Source: Castanea sativa
Lineage: Eukaryota > Streptophyta > Magnoliopsida > Fagales > Fagaceae
Assembly (NCBI RefSeq): GCF_040712315.1
Contig: NC_134017.1
Location: 26,144,322 to 26,208,321, forward strand
Direction of reading: 5' to 3'
Length of the DNA stretch: 64,000 nt
Under the pieces are notes generated by a model. The model saw nothing but the letters and a program-made list of their open reading frames with translations. It did not search any database and was not told the DNA's origin. Every line of letters starts with the position of its first letter. Position 1 is the first letter of the stretch. Below are positions 24,513 through 35,530 of the stretch, in pieces. The position numbers and the translations under genes are program-made.

Positions 24513-27500
24513 CCAAGTATGCTCTGCATGTTGAAATCAAAACCTCATTTACCTTGGTGTTGCATGGGTGATTTTAATGAACTCTTACACATGGAAGAGA
24601 AGAGGGGTGGGCGACTTAGACCACATGCGCAGATGTAAGCTTTCCGAGATTCTTGAGATTTTTGTGGCTTCATGGTCCTCGGTTTCACAGGTCCAAAATT
24701 TACCTGGCATAGTAGGAGACATGGGCATCTGATTTGGGAGCGTCTAGATAAGGGAGTGGCCAACTATGATTGGTTATCAAAGTTTCCGGCAGCTACAGTT
24801 CACCATCTTCATTGTTACTCTTCCGACCATCATCCTATCAGTCTGACTTTTAATCCCAACAATGAAGCTCAGCGTTGGAGCAGACGCCCTTTCCGTTTTG
24901 AAGAAATGTGCCTGGCCGATAGTGGTTGCAGAGACATAGTTTTAAGAGCATGGCAAGTTGAACACCATGGGACCCCTATGTTCAAGGTCACAAAAAAACT
25001 TAAGAAGTGCAAGAAAATGCCGAAGTCTTGGAGCAAAGAGCACTTTGGAAGTGTTAAGATTCAGATTGCAAAGAAGAAGGAGTTACTATGGAAAGCAGAA
25101 GAAGCGGCAGCCAAAGGTGGAGATTATGAATCACTAGCCAACCTCAGACGTGAACTTAATATTTTGCTTGACAAGGAGAGCCGGATGTGGAAACAGAGAG
25201 CAAGAACACAATGGTTGGCTAAGGGGGATAAAAATACCAATTATTTTCATGTGGTGGTAACCCAAAAAAAAAAAATTTATAAAAGGAATCTGAGATGATG
25301 AAGGGGTCTGGCAGTCGGAGGATGAGGTGGTGTCTTTAGTATTTGTTGACTTCTATACTAGGCTTTTTACTTCATCTAATGCCCATGACCTTGACCGAGT
25401 TTTAGAGAGTGTGAATAAGGTTGTCTCTAACAATATGAATATTGAATTATTGAAGGCTTACAGTAGAGAAGAGGTGGATGTTGCTATTAAACAAATGACA
25501 CCTTTAAAAACACCAGGTCCAGATAGGATGCCCCCCATTTTTATCAGTCCTTTTGGCATAACGTGGGTTCAGAAGTTACCGAAGTTGTCCTCTCCTGTTT
25601 GAATTCTAGTACTCTCCTTACATCTATTAACCATACTTTCATTACTTTAATTCCCAAGGTTTGCAACCTGGAAAGTGTTACGGAATTTAGACCTATCAGT
25701 TTATGCAATGTGCTTTACAAAATCATTAGTAAAGTTATTGCAAACAGACTCAAACCCATTTTAAATTCTATAATCTCAGAGGCCCAAAGTGCATTCATTG
25801 TAGATCGACTCATAACTGATAACATTTTGATAGCTTTTGAATCTTTGCATTATATGAATACGCAATGTTCAGGAAAAGAGGGGTTTATGGCTATGAAGCT
25901 AGATATGAGTAAGGCTTATGACATGGTGGAATGAAGCTTTTTGGAGAAAATTCTATTGCATATGGGTTTCAGAGAATCATGGGTTGCAATGATAGTGCAA
26001 TGTGTTTCAATAGTGACATATTCCATATTGATTAATGGAGAGCCCAAAGGTTTTATCCAGCCTTCAAGAGGTTTGAGACAGGTGATCCTCTTTCTCCTTT
26101 TCTTTTTCTGTTTTGTGAAGAGGGTTTAAATGCTCTTTTATGCAAAGCAGTAGAGGACCAGGAAATAAAAGGTCTATCTCTATGCCGGCAGGGTCCAAGG
26201 ATTACTCACTTGTTTTTTGCAGATGACTGCCTTTTATTTTGCAGGTCAAATGCAGCTGAATGCCAAAAAAAATCAGCTCCTTCTGGTACAAAGCTGCATC
26301 AAGGCAACAGGTGAATAAGGCCAAGACCACTATTTTCTTTAGCCGAAACACTCCTAAAGATGTTCAACAGGAGATCAAGGTTCTATTGGGTGTGTCGGCC
26401 ATAAAACACTATGACAAACACTTGGGATTGCCGTCTTTTTTGGGGAGGCAGAAAAAAGCTTGCTTCAATCAAATTAAGGAGAGGATATGGAACAAGATGC
26501 AAGGGTGGGAAGAGAGACTGTTATCTCAAGCAGGGAAGGAAGTGATAATTAAGGCCATGATCAAATCCATTCCCACCTACTCCATGAACGTGTTTCGCTT
26601 GCCACTTGGTTTGATAAAAGATATAGAGTTAATGATTCATAAATTTTGGTGGGGGAACCAAGATAATACAAGGAAGATGCAATGGGTGAAGTGGAGAACT
26701 CTTTGCTCCTCAAAATCTCTTGGAGATATAGGGTTTCATGATCTCCGACAATTTAACGATGCACTTCTTGGTAAACAAGTGTGGAGGCTATACCATGAAA
26801 AAGATACTTTGCTTTACAAAGTTTTCAAGCCAAAATATATTCCTACGGGCTATATCCTTGATGCTGAGATCAACTCACGGAGCTCTTTTGCATGAAAAAG
26901 TATAATGCAGGCAAGGGATGTTATTTGTAAGGGAGCTAGGTGGCGTGTGGGGGATGGTTCTTCAATAGATATCTAGAAGCATAGGTGGTTGGATTCATTA
27001 GGGGGTGGAAAGGTCTTATCTCCTCGACGGGACTAGTCTCTGGCTGTAGTAAAGGATTTGTTCATCACTGGAACAAAAATATGGAATTCGAACCTTATTG
27101 ATCAGAATTTTTATCCTTGGGAGGCAGAATGTATCAAGAGCATACCTGTTAGTTTTCATACTAACAGGGATTTACTGATATGGCCGTGGACCCCGGATGG
27201 GGTGTATTCAGTCAAGAGTGCTTACCAGATTTTGGCTAATGAAACACTCTTATCCTAGGCTGGCTCTTCCAATCCTGAAGTTACCAAGCCCTTGTGGAAT
27301 GGTATTTGGAAGCTCAAGGTCCCAAACAAAGTTAAGCACTTCATGTGGCGGGCGTCAAATGAGTCTCTACCTACGAAACTCAACCTCTGTGCTCGGCATG
27401 TCCTACCCGATAATAGTTGTGGACTTTGCGAGGAGTTTCCAGAAGACGTTATTCACTGTTTATGGCTATGTGACCACGCCAAGTGTATTTGGCTCTCAGA

Positions 27501-28170
27501 TCTGACCTTCAGCTATCCACGTAACAGAACTTTTAGAAGCTTTGGTGATCTGGTGTCTTTCGTGATATCGAAAATATCTCTATATACCACTGCGCTATTA
27601 TCTATGGTCGCTTGGTGTATATAGACTAGACGTAACAAGTTGAGAGAAAGGCAACATGTTTGGGACATTGGGGAAACTGTGAAGAGAGCAAGGGAGTTGT
27701 TGCAGGAATATAAAGATGTGCAAGACACCCCTACACGGTCTGCTACCCCTCAGGTGGAGGCGAGATGGAAACCACTCGGCACTGGTTTTTTTAAGATCAA
27801 CTTCGACGGAGCAATGTTTGAGGACAGGGCGCTTGCTGGTCTGGGGATTGTCATCCGTGACAAGTCAGGGCTGATCATTGCAGCCCTCAATCAGAAAATT
27901 CCTTTGCCGAGCTCGATGGATATGGTGGAAGCTTTGGCAGCAAGGCGAGCTCTTGTTTTCGCCCAAGAGATCAGTATTTTCAAGGGCGAAGTGGAAGGTG
28001 ATTCTCTGAAAGTTATACAGGCAATCAACAATCCAAAGTCCAATAGAACTCAGCTGGGTCATATTATAAATGATATCCAGAGCATAGGTGATAGCATGCA
28101 GACTTGTAATTTTATTCATATACGTAGGGGTAATAGGTTGGCCCACTCCTTGCAAAGAGAACCGATCTAG
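24513..28170 (+). pseudogene. LINE-B ORF2 (endonuclease end, RT, zf-RVT, RNase H), broken
   Basis: It begins in the endonuclease with PWCCMGDFNELLHMEEK and continues FTGPKFTWHSRRHGHLIWER and SSDHHPISL (24672-25298). Reverse transcriptase appears in fragments: LKTPGPDRMPPIF near 25510, FRPISLCNVLYKIISKVIAN near 25690, KLDMSKAYDMVE near 25900 and FADDCLLFC near 26215. The zf-RVT segment reads VPNKVKHFMWRASNESLPTK near 27320, with CGLCEEFPEDVIHCLWLC. RNase H is one open frame, 27640-28170 (FKINFDGAMFEDRALAGLG, VEGDSLKVIQAINNP). At least eight stops or frameshifts separate the fragments. Confidence 0.92.
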
Positions 28171-28287
28171 CTCCTGATACTTACGTTTGTGTGATTAGAA
28201 GAACTATCATAAGACTTAAGTGATGTATTTTTGTTTGATTTATCTTGATAAAGTTGACTTATCTATTTCTAAAAAAAAAAAAAAAAA
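24514..28287 (+). mobile_element. LINE-B, 5'-truncated L1-type LINE
   Basis: Coding similarity starts at about 24513 in the last part of the endonuclease domain and runs through reverse transcriptase, zinc finger and RNase H, ending in a 17-base A-tail (28271-28287). A tentative target duplication is AATTTAAAC at 24505-24513 and AATTTGAAC at 28286-28294. It is short and partly overlaps the A-tail, so treat it with caution. ORF1 and most of the endonuclease are missing. Confidence 0.93.
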
Positions 28288-29705
28288 TTTGAACGTCTTC
28301 TTCCCTCTTTTATGTTTATTTTCGTCACTTTTGGTTGAATAAGTACTCTATTTTCAAGTAGAGGTTAAACCAATGCTCAAATTAACCTCAAATTTTTTAA
28401 GTTAAGGTCAACACAAGTTGAAACTAGAGGTATGCACCAATGGCTGTTAGGTGAGTCTGTCTGTCACATCTCATCTCTCTCGTCGACTTCGTGCAAACCA
28501 GCTTGTGCTTCTGATGCTACGTGTAAACTGCGCGTCAAGATCAACGGGGAAGAATTGTAGATAGTGACAATCACCAATATATATCTATCTATTAAAGGCT
28601 TATCAGTCAATACACATTAAAGAGTCAGGGCCAAGGACCCCACCATTAACTAATGAGTAATGAGGCCCCAAACCCACCGTAAAAGCTAGGGCAAGTTATG
28701 GATATGAATTTTTATTTTTTGTTAAATAGAATTATATCGATTACAACCAATAAGTCAATTTACAAGGTAGATTTTAGTTACTTCAATTAGTAATAAAAAA
28801 TTTTATAGTTAAACAAAAATTTGAAATTTAAATTTTATCAATACTAAAAACTAATTATTATTTTTATTTGATAATAAAAAGATATTATTACAAAATGTTT
28901 ATAAAATAGTTCAATTTTATCCAAAGTCAGCTAATGTTTCATTACACTAGCATTAAATATGATTACTTATTTTGAATGATTATTTTGGTCATATTAGTTC
29001 CAATTTGTCTGTTTCCAAAACAAAAAAAAAAAAACAAAAAAAAAAAGTTCCTATTTGTCATGGTTTATTAATCAAGTTTAGAGTATGATTTATTAAAATA
29101 AATACATTTGTAAATAAGCTATCTAACATTAAACTATTCGTAACAAACTCTTCAAACAAAGATTAACGATATAATCCGTATATATAATAAAAAAACAATA
29201 ATATTAACAACAAAAAAAAAGGAATGAAAGTCCGATTATTTCATTATAGAAAAAAGTAAGAGATTGGGCATGCTATGAATGTGTGGTCAGCAGAAGGGGA
29301 AAATTTCTACCATTTTTTCTTTTAGAAATGTATGTGGGGGTGATTCATGATCTAATGCATTGGTAGAATATGAAAAATAAATAAATAAATAATTTCTTTT
29401 TATCACCGACCGTCTCATTTTAAATATGGTAATAATGGATGAGGCTAAAAGTATAGAATGAGTTACATGTTCAGATTTTCTTTAATAAAAGTGAAAATTT
29501 AGTCGATTCTTATAATTTGATAGTATTTACGCTAATCAAAATAATTTTGTTTATTCTTATTTAAAAGGGTAATTGTGTTTTTGGGGGAAAAAAAAACTGT
29601 GATTGCAAGGCTAAATTCTTCTTTAATCTTTTGTGACCAATTCATGAAAAGAGGGAAATACAGAAACATTTGATGATGATGTAAAATATACAGCAATTCT
29701 TTGTG

Positions 29706-29730
29706 TGTGTGGGGGGAGGGGGGGGGGGTG
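29706..29730. repeat. GT/poly-G low-complexity tract
   Basis: A short GT repeat runs into a nearly pure G tract with runs of six, three and nine or more G. It could form a G-quadruplex. It may also be unstable or mis-sized in assembly. Confidence 0.85.
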
Positions 29731-30145
29731 TAAGGTGCTTTTTGATGGTAATATATCTAACTTTACAATTAATTCAATGTTGCCATATTTTTTAATTATG
29801 ATCTTGTTGGCATTTTAAACCCTTTTATCTATTCTTTTCTCTCCTTTGTTCATAATTATTGTCCAATCAAGAAGAAAACTTGACAATGATCCATATAAAA
29901 AAAGAAAGAAAACATGGAAAAGACGAAAGCAACCAAATTATAAAGGAGAGAACGAAAAGAACTTTTAAAATACTTTATGAGGACCACATCCACCATGTGT
30001 GGCTTTCGTTTTCAACCATTTAAAACTTTTTGAAAACGTAATTTAATTGGGTTATAGTTATATTATTCAACTAACATTTTGTGATATTTTTAATAAAAAT
30101 TTCTAGGATTCAAAATTTCTCTTCTCTCAATTATCGAATTATGAA

Positions 30146-30171
30146 ATATATATATATATATATATATATAT
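30146..30171. repeat. (AT)n microsatellite
   Basis: Thirteen AT dinucleotides in an AT-rich background. Confidence 0.9.
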
Positions 30172-30470
30172 TTTTAATAACCTACCCTATCTATATAATT
30201 TTTTTTTTAAAGTAACGTGAATAGATAAATTCAAGATAAAGTGATATTGAAAGTGGAGGAAAGAAAAATAAAAATTGGAAAGTGGCGGGGTAAAACATGG
30301 ATAGGAAATTGAGTTATGGTAATTTATTAAAATTATATATATTTTTTATTAATCTTAATTGTATAAATTTACAATAAATCTAATTAGACAAAAAATTCAT
30401 AATTTTTTTTTTCAAAACTGCTGAGATGGGTTGTGATTATTGCATGATAAAAATGGGTTAATTGCACTTT

Positions 30471-31077
30471 CCCCCCTTAATATTGGGTCCACTTCAATCA
30501 ACCCCCTAAACTTTATAGTGACCAATGTCCCCTTAAACTTTTGGAAATAAGCAAATTACTCCTTTGTTGTTACTAAATTCTATTAAATTTTAAAAAAATA
30601 CTGGATAATTTGCTAAGTTCAAATATTGAAGAGGAAAATTTGGTTGATTTTAAAGATTAGTGGAGATTGAAGTGTACCCAATAGTTAAGTGTTAGGATCA
30701 TTGTGTAATTGTTGTAATTCATTGTAATTCAATTGTAACTCAGTATAGTTAGTAAGGGAGGGTTAGTTAGAACCATGGTTTAGTCAAGGGAGGTCAAAGG
30801 GAGTTAATTGGTAGTTAGAGGGAGTTAAGTGGTAGTTAGTTTGTTAAAGGCAATAGATCAGATATAAGAGTACGGGTCAGACATAAGGGTCATTCAAGCA
30901 ATTGGTTAACAAATCTCTCATTCTTTTGTATCTTCTACACTCTCTCTCTCTCTTCTACACTCTCTCTCTCTCTTCTACCTACTCTTGGTAACTTCTTCCT
31001 TCTTCTGGAGACCTAGCTGTTCTCTAATTCAGCTAATCCCTAATCCAAATCACTTTAAGTCCTTGCATTAAGGGAGG
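30471..31077. mobile_element. Short TIR element split by a solo LTR
   Basis: The left end, CCCCCCTTAATATTGGGTCC followed by ACTTCAATC, is the inverted match of the right end, GATTGAAGTGTACCCAATAG then TTAAGGGAGG, once the solo LTR (30690-31067) and one TTAAG copy are removed. The body without the LTR is about 220 bp. A fragment with related wording (CCCCTAAACTTTAAAATC) lies at 32742-32800. Superfamily unknown. Confidence 0.65.
30690..31067. mobile_element. Solo LTR with perfect 5-bp target duplication
   Basis: A 378-bp block begins TGTTAGGATCATTG and ends CCTTGCA, with TTAAG at 30685-30689 and 31068-31072. Internal features fit an LTR: a GATATAAGAG TATA-like site near 30854 and a duplicated CTTCTACACTCTCTCTCTCT phrase near 30945. 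There is no internal region, so it is the product of recombination between two LTRs. The sequence is unrelated to the three copia elements and the gypsy element here. Orientation is not certain. Confidence 0.85.
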
Positions 31078-32128
31078 ATCAAATCATAGGTCTAGGTCAT
31101 GTTTTGGAAGGGGATAGAGAGAGTTGTGGGACTCAGATCAGAAGAGGCCATAGATGTTGTGAAGATATGCACGATTGAGTTGTAGAGGCGTTTGGGTTTT
31201 AGGAGACATGGTTTATTTGATTTTTTTAATTAGTGGGATTTCCTAGAGTAATTAAGCTATGAATTAAGAATGTTTTATAAATTATATATCTTAGTATTAC
31301 ATGAAATATGATTTTAAGGATTGTTGTCATACTTTTTTATTATTATTTATAATCAGTGTTGGCTGAATGGTAGAAGTAATAGATGTGGTCGCCTAAGGGC
31401 CCAAGTAAAAAAAAGACTTCCAAATTTTAATCAATAGAGTTATTTATAATCAATAAATAAAATAATATTTTTTTACCAAATGAAATACAAACAAAAAGAA
31501 AGAAAAATGCTACATCCACAATATTTTTTACAATATTTTAACAACAAATGCTAAAAAAAAATTATAGCAGTGTTTTCAAATAGAAAAAAGAAGCAACTTA
31601 AAATCTAGGATTTGTTGTAAAAAATATTGTGAATTTTGCACTTTAAATAAAAAAGAATAATAATAATAAGAGTTGACTTAGCAAACTTTTACTTGTTCTT
31701 ATCTAGGTTTACCACTAACACCACTCTTTTACTTACCATTATCAATCTACCACATCAACAAGTAGTAAAAGTTTTGTCAAATTTTTTATGTCTATAAAAT
31801 TTTTTAAAAAATAAAAAATTCTATGTAGTTCATATTAATTAGTAGAAATTTTTTATATAAAACAAAATAATCAATTTTTGCCTTAGGCCACCAAATGCCA
31901 AGCCGCCCTTGTTTATAATTATTTTTTTTCAAGAATTAAGATGATGAATCATATATATTTTAATTATTCCCCTTCTTCAAATTAAGAGATTAGGCTTCAT
32001 GTTGTATTTGTGTTAAAAAAAATTGAGCATTTGATCCTGATTGAAAAAATTGGCATTTTACTGTATATGAAGGGTTTAATAGGAGTTTAATTATGGATAG
32101 TGAATAATTAAAAAAAAAAGTATTTCTA
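31078..32128. other. Intergenic with fragments of small elements
   Basis: Besides the MITE at 31507-31645 there is a further possible inverted pair (CAAACTTTTACTTGTT near 31681 and AAGTAGTAAAAGTTTTG near 31760). GTCGCCTAAGGGCCC near 31389 and CTTAGGCCACCAAATG near 31883 may be ends of a decayed element. No coding sequence seen. Confidence 0.5.
31507..31645. mobile_element. Small MITE-like inverted-repeat element
   Basis: The left arm TGCTACATCCACAATATTTT and the right arm (reverse complement TGCAAAATTCACAATATTTT) match well, and both continue into TTTACAA and AACAAAT. It is related to the better preserved element at 33092-33282. No target duplication could be read. Confidence 0.6.
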
Positions 32129-32137
32129 TTAATTAAT

Positions 32138-32535
32138 GGACAAAGTTTAGATACAAAATTAGTTGTAGCAACCTAAGGATAAAACCTTACTCAATAAAAT
32201 AAACAATACTACATATTTTGAAACTCTAACCGTTGAATTGCATGTTCTTTACACTTTTAATGCACATTTCAAATTTTGTGTCAATCGAATATTATTTACT
32301 ATACGAACTATAAGTTTATATTTTATACATAATTTTAAACTACAAAAACTTCAAATTTAAACAATTTATTGATGACATAGCTATTGATCTATAATTTTCT
32401 AGAAATTTTGCAAGTATGGAAAATATAAGAAGATGTAATCTAAGGGTTGATTTGTCAAAATTCACCTTCAATAAAAAGATATTGAGTAAGGCTGTAGCCT
32501 TATCCTACAATCAATTTTGTAGCTAATCTTTGCCC
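32138..32535. mobile_element. MITE with long TIRs and perfect 9-bp target duplication (Mutator-like)
   Basis: The left end is GGACAAAGTTTAGATACAAA and the reverse complement of the right end is GGGCAAAGATTAGCTACAAA. The arms stay similar for about 55 bp, as far as CCTTACTCAAT. The 9-bp target duplication TTAATTAAT lies at 32129-32137 and 32536-32544. Long TIRs with a 9-bp duplication are characteristic of Mutator-like elements. It is 398 bp and has no open frame, so it is non-autonomous. Confidence 0.88.
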
Positions 32536-32556
32536 TTAATTAATTAGGGAACACTT

Positions 32557-32715
32557 GTGGGTTCCAATTAGTTTTACTGGTAAAGTCTCTGATAGTTGTA
32601 TAAGAGATCTAGGGTTCAATCCTTGCCTACACCAAAAACTGATTGGTGTCTTGGTCTAATAATAAAGAGCTATTATCAGAAGCAGACGCCATAGATTGAA
32701 ACTCTCTCAAAAAAA
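32557..32715 (+). mobile_element. tRNA-derived SINE with perfect target duplication
   Basis: The body starts near GGGTTCCAATTAG. It has an A-box-like TAGTTTTACTGGTAAAG, a B box GGGTTCAATCC about 50 bp later, and ends CTCTCTC plus an A-tail. The target duplication ATTAGGGAACACTT is at 32543-32556 and 32717-32730. A second copy in the opposite orientation is at 54821-54972. The promoter layout is that of RNA polymerase III tRNA genes. Confidence 0.9.
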
Positions 32716-33091
32716 AATTAGGGAACACTTCAATTCAATCTCCCCTAAACTTTAAAATCAAGCAGTGTACCCCCTTAAATATTGAAAATTAGCAAATTAC
32801 TCACAACTGCAACTGCTAAACAAAATTGAATTTACGCTCTGTTTGTTTCAATAGAAAATCTTGTTTAAAAATATTTTTCCTTATTTTTTAGTGTTTGATA
32901 GCATAAAAAAAATATAATCAATGGAAAACTATATTTTGTCAACATAAAAAGTATGACTTATTTTTAGAAATTGTTTTCCACTGATTTTTTTTTTTTAAAA
33001 CAACTCTATCTCATAGCAAGCTAAATAAGGGAAGTTTAAAAATTGTTTTTCAACTCATTTAAGATTGCTACCAAATATAGGAAAATAATAT

Positions 33092-33282
33092 GAGAGATAC
33101 TACGTCCACAACATTTTTACAATATTTTTACAACAAATCATAGGTGGTTAGTTGTTATTGGTTCAAATTTGAACCTAACACTAAGATTACTTTTTTGCCC
33201 CAACAATAACAACCAGTAACATCCTGCCACTTAGGATTTGTTGTAAAAATGTTGTAAAAATGTTGTGGACATATCATTTCTC
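33092..33282. mobile_element. MITE with 60-bp TIRs and perfect 9-bp target duplication (Mutator-like)
   Basis: The left arm GAGAGATACTACGTCCACAA and the right arm (reverse complement GAGAAATGATATGTCCACAA) stay similar to ACAACAAATC and beyond. The target duplication AAATAATAT is at 33083-33091 and 33283-33291. Length 191 bp, no coding capacity. Confidence 0.9.
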
Positions 33283-33291
33283 AAATAATAT

Positions 33292-33740
33292 AGTTTTTCA
33301 ACTCATTTGTTGAGTTAATTGAAATTAACCCAACAAATGTCAAAGTAATTTTTTTCCCTAAAATAAGTAATTTTGCTATCACCAATTTTTTTCTTGAGAA
33401 TCAATGTTGCTATCACAATAAATTGTAAAAAAAAAAAAAGGAATAAAATTGATTGTATTTATAGTATTGTTGATGTATTAAGGGGTAATTTTTGTTTTTT
33501 ATAATAAGTGTGGATTGAAGTTTTCTAGTTAACAATACTAATATATCTGTGCATAGAATAGGAAAAAAATTGATTTTTTTTATAACAAAAAAAAAATTGA
33601 TGGAAAAAAAAAAGATTTTTTGCTTCACAAATGAAAATATTGAAAAGTGCAAAATCAAATAAATAGAAAATGGAAAAGAATAGGAAAAAAAAAACCCTTT
33701 TCATTTTTCCCCATACTGTCCCCATATATCCAAATCATAG
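33292..33740. other. Intergenic, A/T-run rich
   Basis: Long A-runs and T-runs produce spurious phenylalanine-rich and lysine-rich open frames. No domain or element end identified. Confidence 0.5.
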
Positions 33741-34199
33741 GGGCTGTTTGGATTTTTTGTTTTCATCACTCATAATTCTGTTTCCATCGCTCATAACTCA
33801 AAAATGGTGGGACCTAGTGATGAGAAGTCTTTTTGGTTTTTGTTTCCATCACTCAATTCTCTAATTTTTTAATGATGAGTTATGGAAACTGAAAACTCTA
33901 TTTTCAATGGCATTTTCATAATTAAACACACATTCATGGGACCCACGGCCAAAGACAAGTCACGTTAGGCGCACCTTTTTCTTCTTTTTTCTTTCTTTCT
34001 TCTTCATAGACTCACTCCAACGGCCATTTTTTTCTTCTTCTTCATTCTTTTTCTTTCTTTTCTTCTTTACAGAACCACCAAATATACTTTATCAAAAAAA
34101 AAAAAACACATGGGTACCAATTTCTCATACTCAGAAAATCAAACCTAGAAACACATGAGTTAGATCATACACACTAACACAGAAACACAAACATGCTCA

Positions 34200-34395
34200 C
34201 CATGGGTCTAACTCCATACCACCGCTGTTTCACGATTTCACAAACCCACTAACATGTTCATCATGGGTCTAACTCCATAGCCGCCGGTGCTTCACGATTT
34301 CACAAACCCACAAACATCCTCTGTGGCTACCACCCTCTCCCTCGTCGTCGTTGCTTCACGATTTCACAAACCCACAAGCAACAAAGACAAAGAAA
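34200..34395. repeat. Imperfect ~68-bp tandem triplet
   Basis: CTTCACGATTTCACAAACCC or a one-base variant occurs three times (near 34228, 34291 and 34356). The first two copies are each preceded by CATGGGTCTAACTCCATA. Internal to the TIR element. Confidence 0.8.
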
Positions 34396-34869
34396 GGGGT
34401 ATGAACAACAACAGAAAAAACAGAGTACAAACAAAAAAAATACCCATAAAAAATCTTTACAAATTTCACCGATAAAACTTAAGGGATTTATGAAAAATCA
34501 ATCCTTGGGGTTTTCAAAAATCAAAACCGATAAAATGTGGGAGATCGGCGCATATCAATGCCGCTAACGTCAGAGGTGGGAGATAGGCGCTACCACTACA
34601 CCGATCGGCGCAGCTGCTACACCGATCAACACCGATTGTTTTCTATCTTACCTCGGTTCGGGTTTGTGTTGGGAGATTAACAGGGCAATGGTGACTGAAG
34701 GAGAAGAAAATGAAATGAAAAGAGTTGAGGGAGACAAGTAGGCTAACTATACTCACTGACATGGTGCTCAGGCAATGGGTCCCACAAACAGTAGAAATAT
34801 TTAAGTGATATGAAGTGAAAACAAAAACCAAACAGGTGGGTATTAGAAAATTGGGGCACTTTAAGTAAT

Positions 34870-34911
34870 GAGTGACGAGTGACGAGTGACGAGTGACGAG
34901 TGACGAGTGAC
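34870..34911. repeat. (GAGTGAC)6 array
   Basis: Six exact copies of GAGTGAC. The matching place in the duplicated downstream unit (near 35718) has only one GAGTGAC, so the array expanded after or around the duplication. Confidence 0.93.
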
Positions 34912-35008
34912 GAAAATTGAGTGAGGCGTAATGAGTGATGAAAAAAAAATTACAAATAGGGCCATATTCTCTCTTTTAAATATAGTACTCCTGATTGCCT
35001 GCTTTTGT

Positions 35009-35012
<4 letters not shown>

Positions 35013-35043
<31 letters not shown>

Positions 35044-35056
35044 TCTCTCTCTCTCA
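35013..35056. repeat. (CT)n microsatellite
   Basis: About 20 CT dinucleotides with one CC interruption. The downstream duplicate has only a short ATTCTCTCTCTG at the same place. A (TTC)n tract follows at 35109-35142, also shorter in the duplicate. Confidence 0.92.
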
Positions 35057-35084
35057 CCTTCACTTTCAGTGTGTTGTTGTATAG

Positions 35085-35092
35085 TATAAATA
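35085..35092 (+). promoter_or_regulatory. TATA box of the upstream PLD promoter copy
   Basis: TATAAATA in the context GTATAGTATAAATACCATC. The identical context occurs in the downstream copy at 35885. Confidence 0.7.
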
Positions 35093-35195
35093 CCATCTTA
35101 TCAACATCTTCTTCTTCTTCTTCTTCTTCTTCTTCTTCTTCTTTGTATGTTTCTAATTACTCTGTTTTGATTGACATTTCTTTTTCTTCTTCTTT

Positions 35196-35498
35196 GGGTC
35201 CGTTTGGATAAAACTTATTGCTGAAAAATAAAAACTGAAAATACTGTAACAAAATAATTTTTAAATGTGTGAATAGTATCGTGAGACCCATTTTTAATAT
35301 TTTTTCTGAATAAAGTGTTTGTGGGTCCAATAAACAGTGCGTGAACAGTAACTTTGTCTTCTGCACAGTGTAATCACGTGCATAAACAGTATTAGTTACT
35401 GTTCATAAGCGTTGAAGAAATTAAATAAAAATAAAAAAAGAGGAGAAAACGCAAAACGTGCAAACACACAAATACAAATGTGAATCCAAACAATCACA
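35196..35498. mobile_element. 303-bp MITE in the upstream promoter copy
   Basis: The ends are GGGTCCGTTTGGATAAAAC and, inverted, TGTGATTGTTTGGATTCAC. The tandem duplicate at 35970 shows the empty site (CTTCTTTATAGTAATTCTGG versus CTTCTTT, MITE, TTATAATAATTCTGG), which proves insertion. The target duplication is short, probably a 3-bp TTA-type that is now imperfect. Superfamily is therefore left open (PIF/Harbinger-like possible). Confidence 0.85.
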
Positions 35499-35530
35499 TT
35501 ATAATAATTCTGGTTAATGGGTGTAGAGAA

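Larger units (their letters stand above)
28288..30455. other. Intergenic, AT-rich
   Basis: Contains A-rich runs, a G-rich tract at 29711-29730 with GT repeats just before it, and an (AT)n microsatellite at 30146-30171. No open frame with a recognisable domain. I see no gene. Confidence 0.6.
33741..34963. mobile_element. 1.2-kb TIR element upstream of the PLD gene, superfamily uncertain
   Basis: The left end GGGCTGTTTGGATTTTTTG continues into TTTTCATCACTCAT. The reverse complement of the right end is GGCCCTATTTGTAATTTTTT followed by TTTCATCACTCAT. No target duplication is clear. Inside are a roughly 68-bp tandem triplet (34200-34395) and a (GAGTGAC)6 array. There is no transposase-like frame. 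The right 220 bp are included in the tandem duplication of the PLD promoter. Confidence 0.65.

Noticed and set aside
35005..35211. Serine/leucine-rich open frame
   Set aside because: It is the (CT)n and (TTC)n microsatellites of the PLD leader read as protein.
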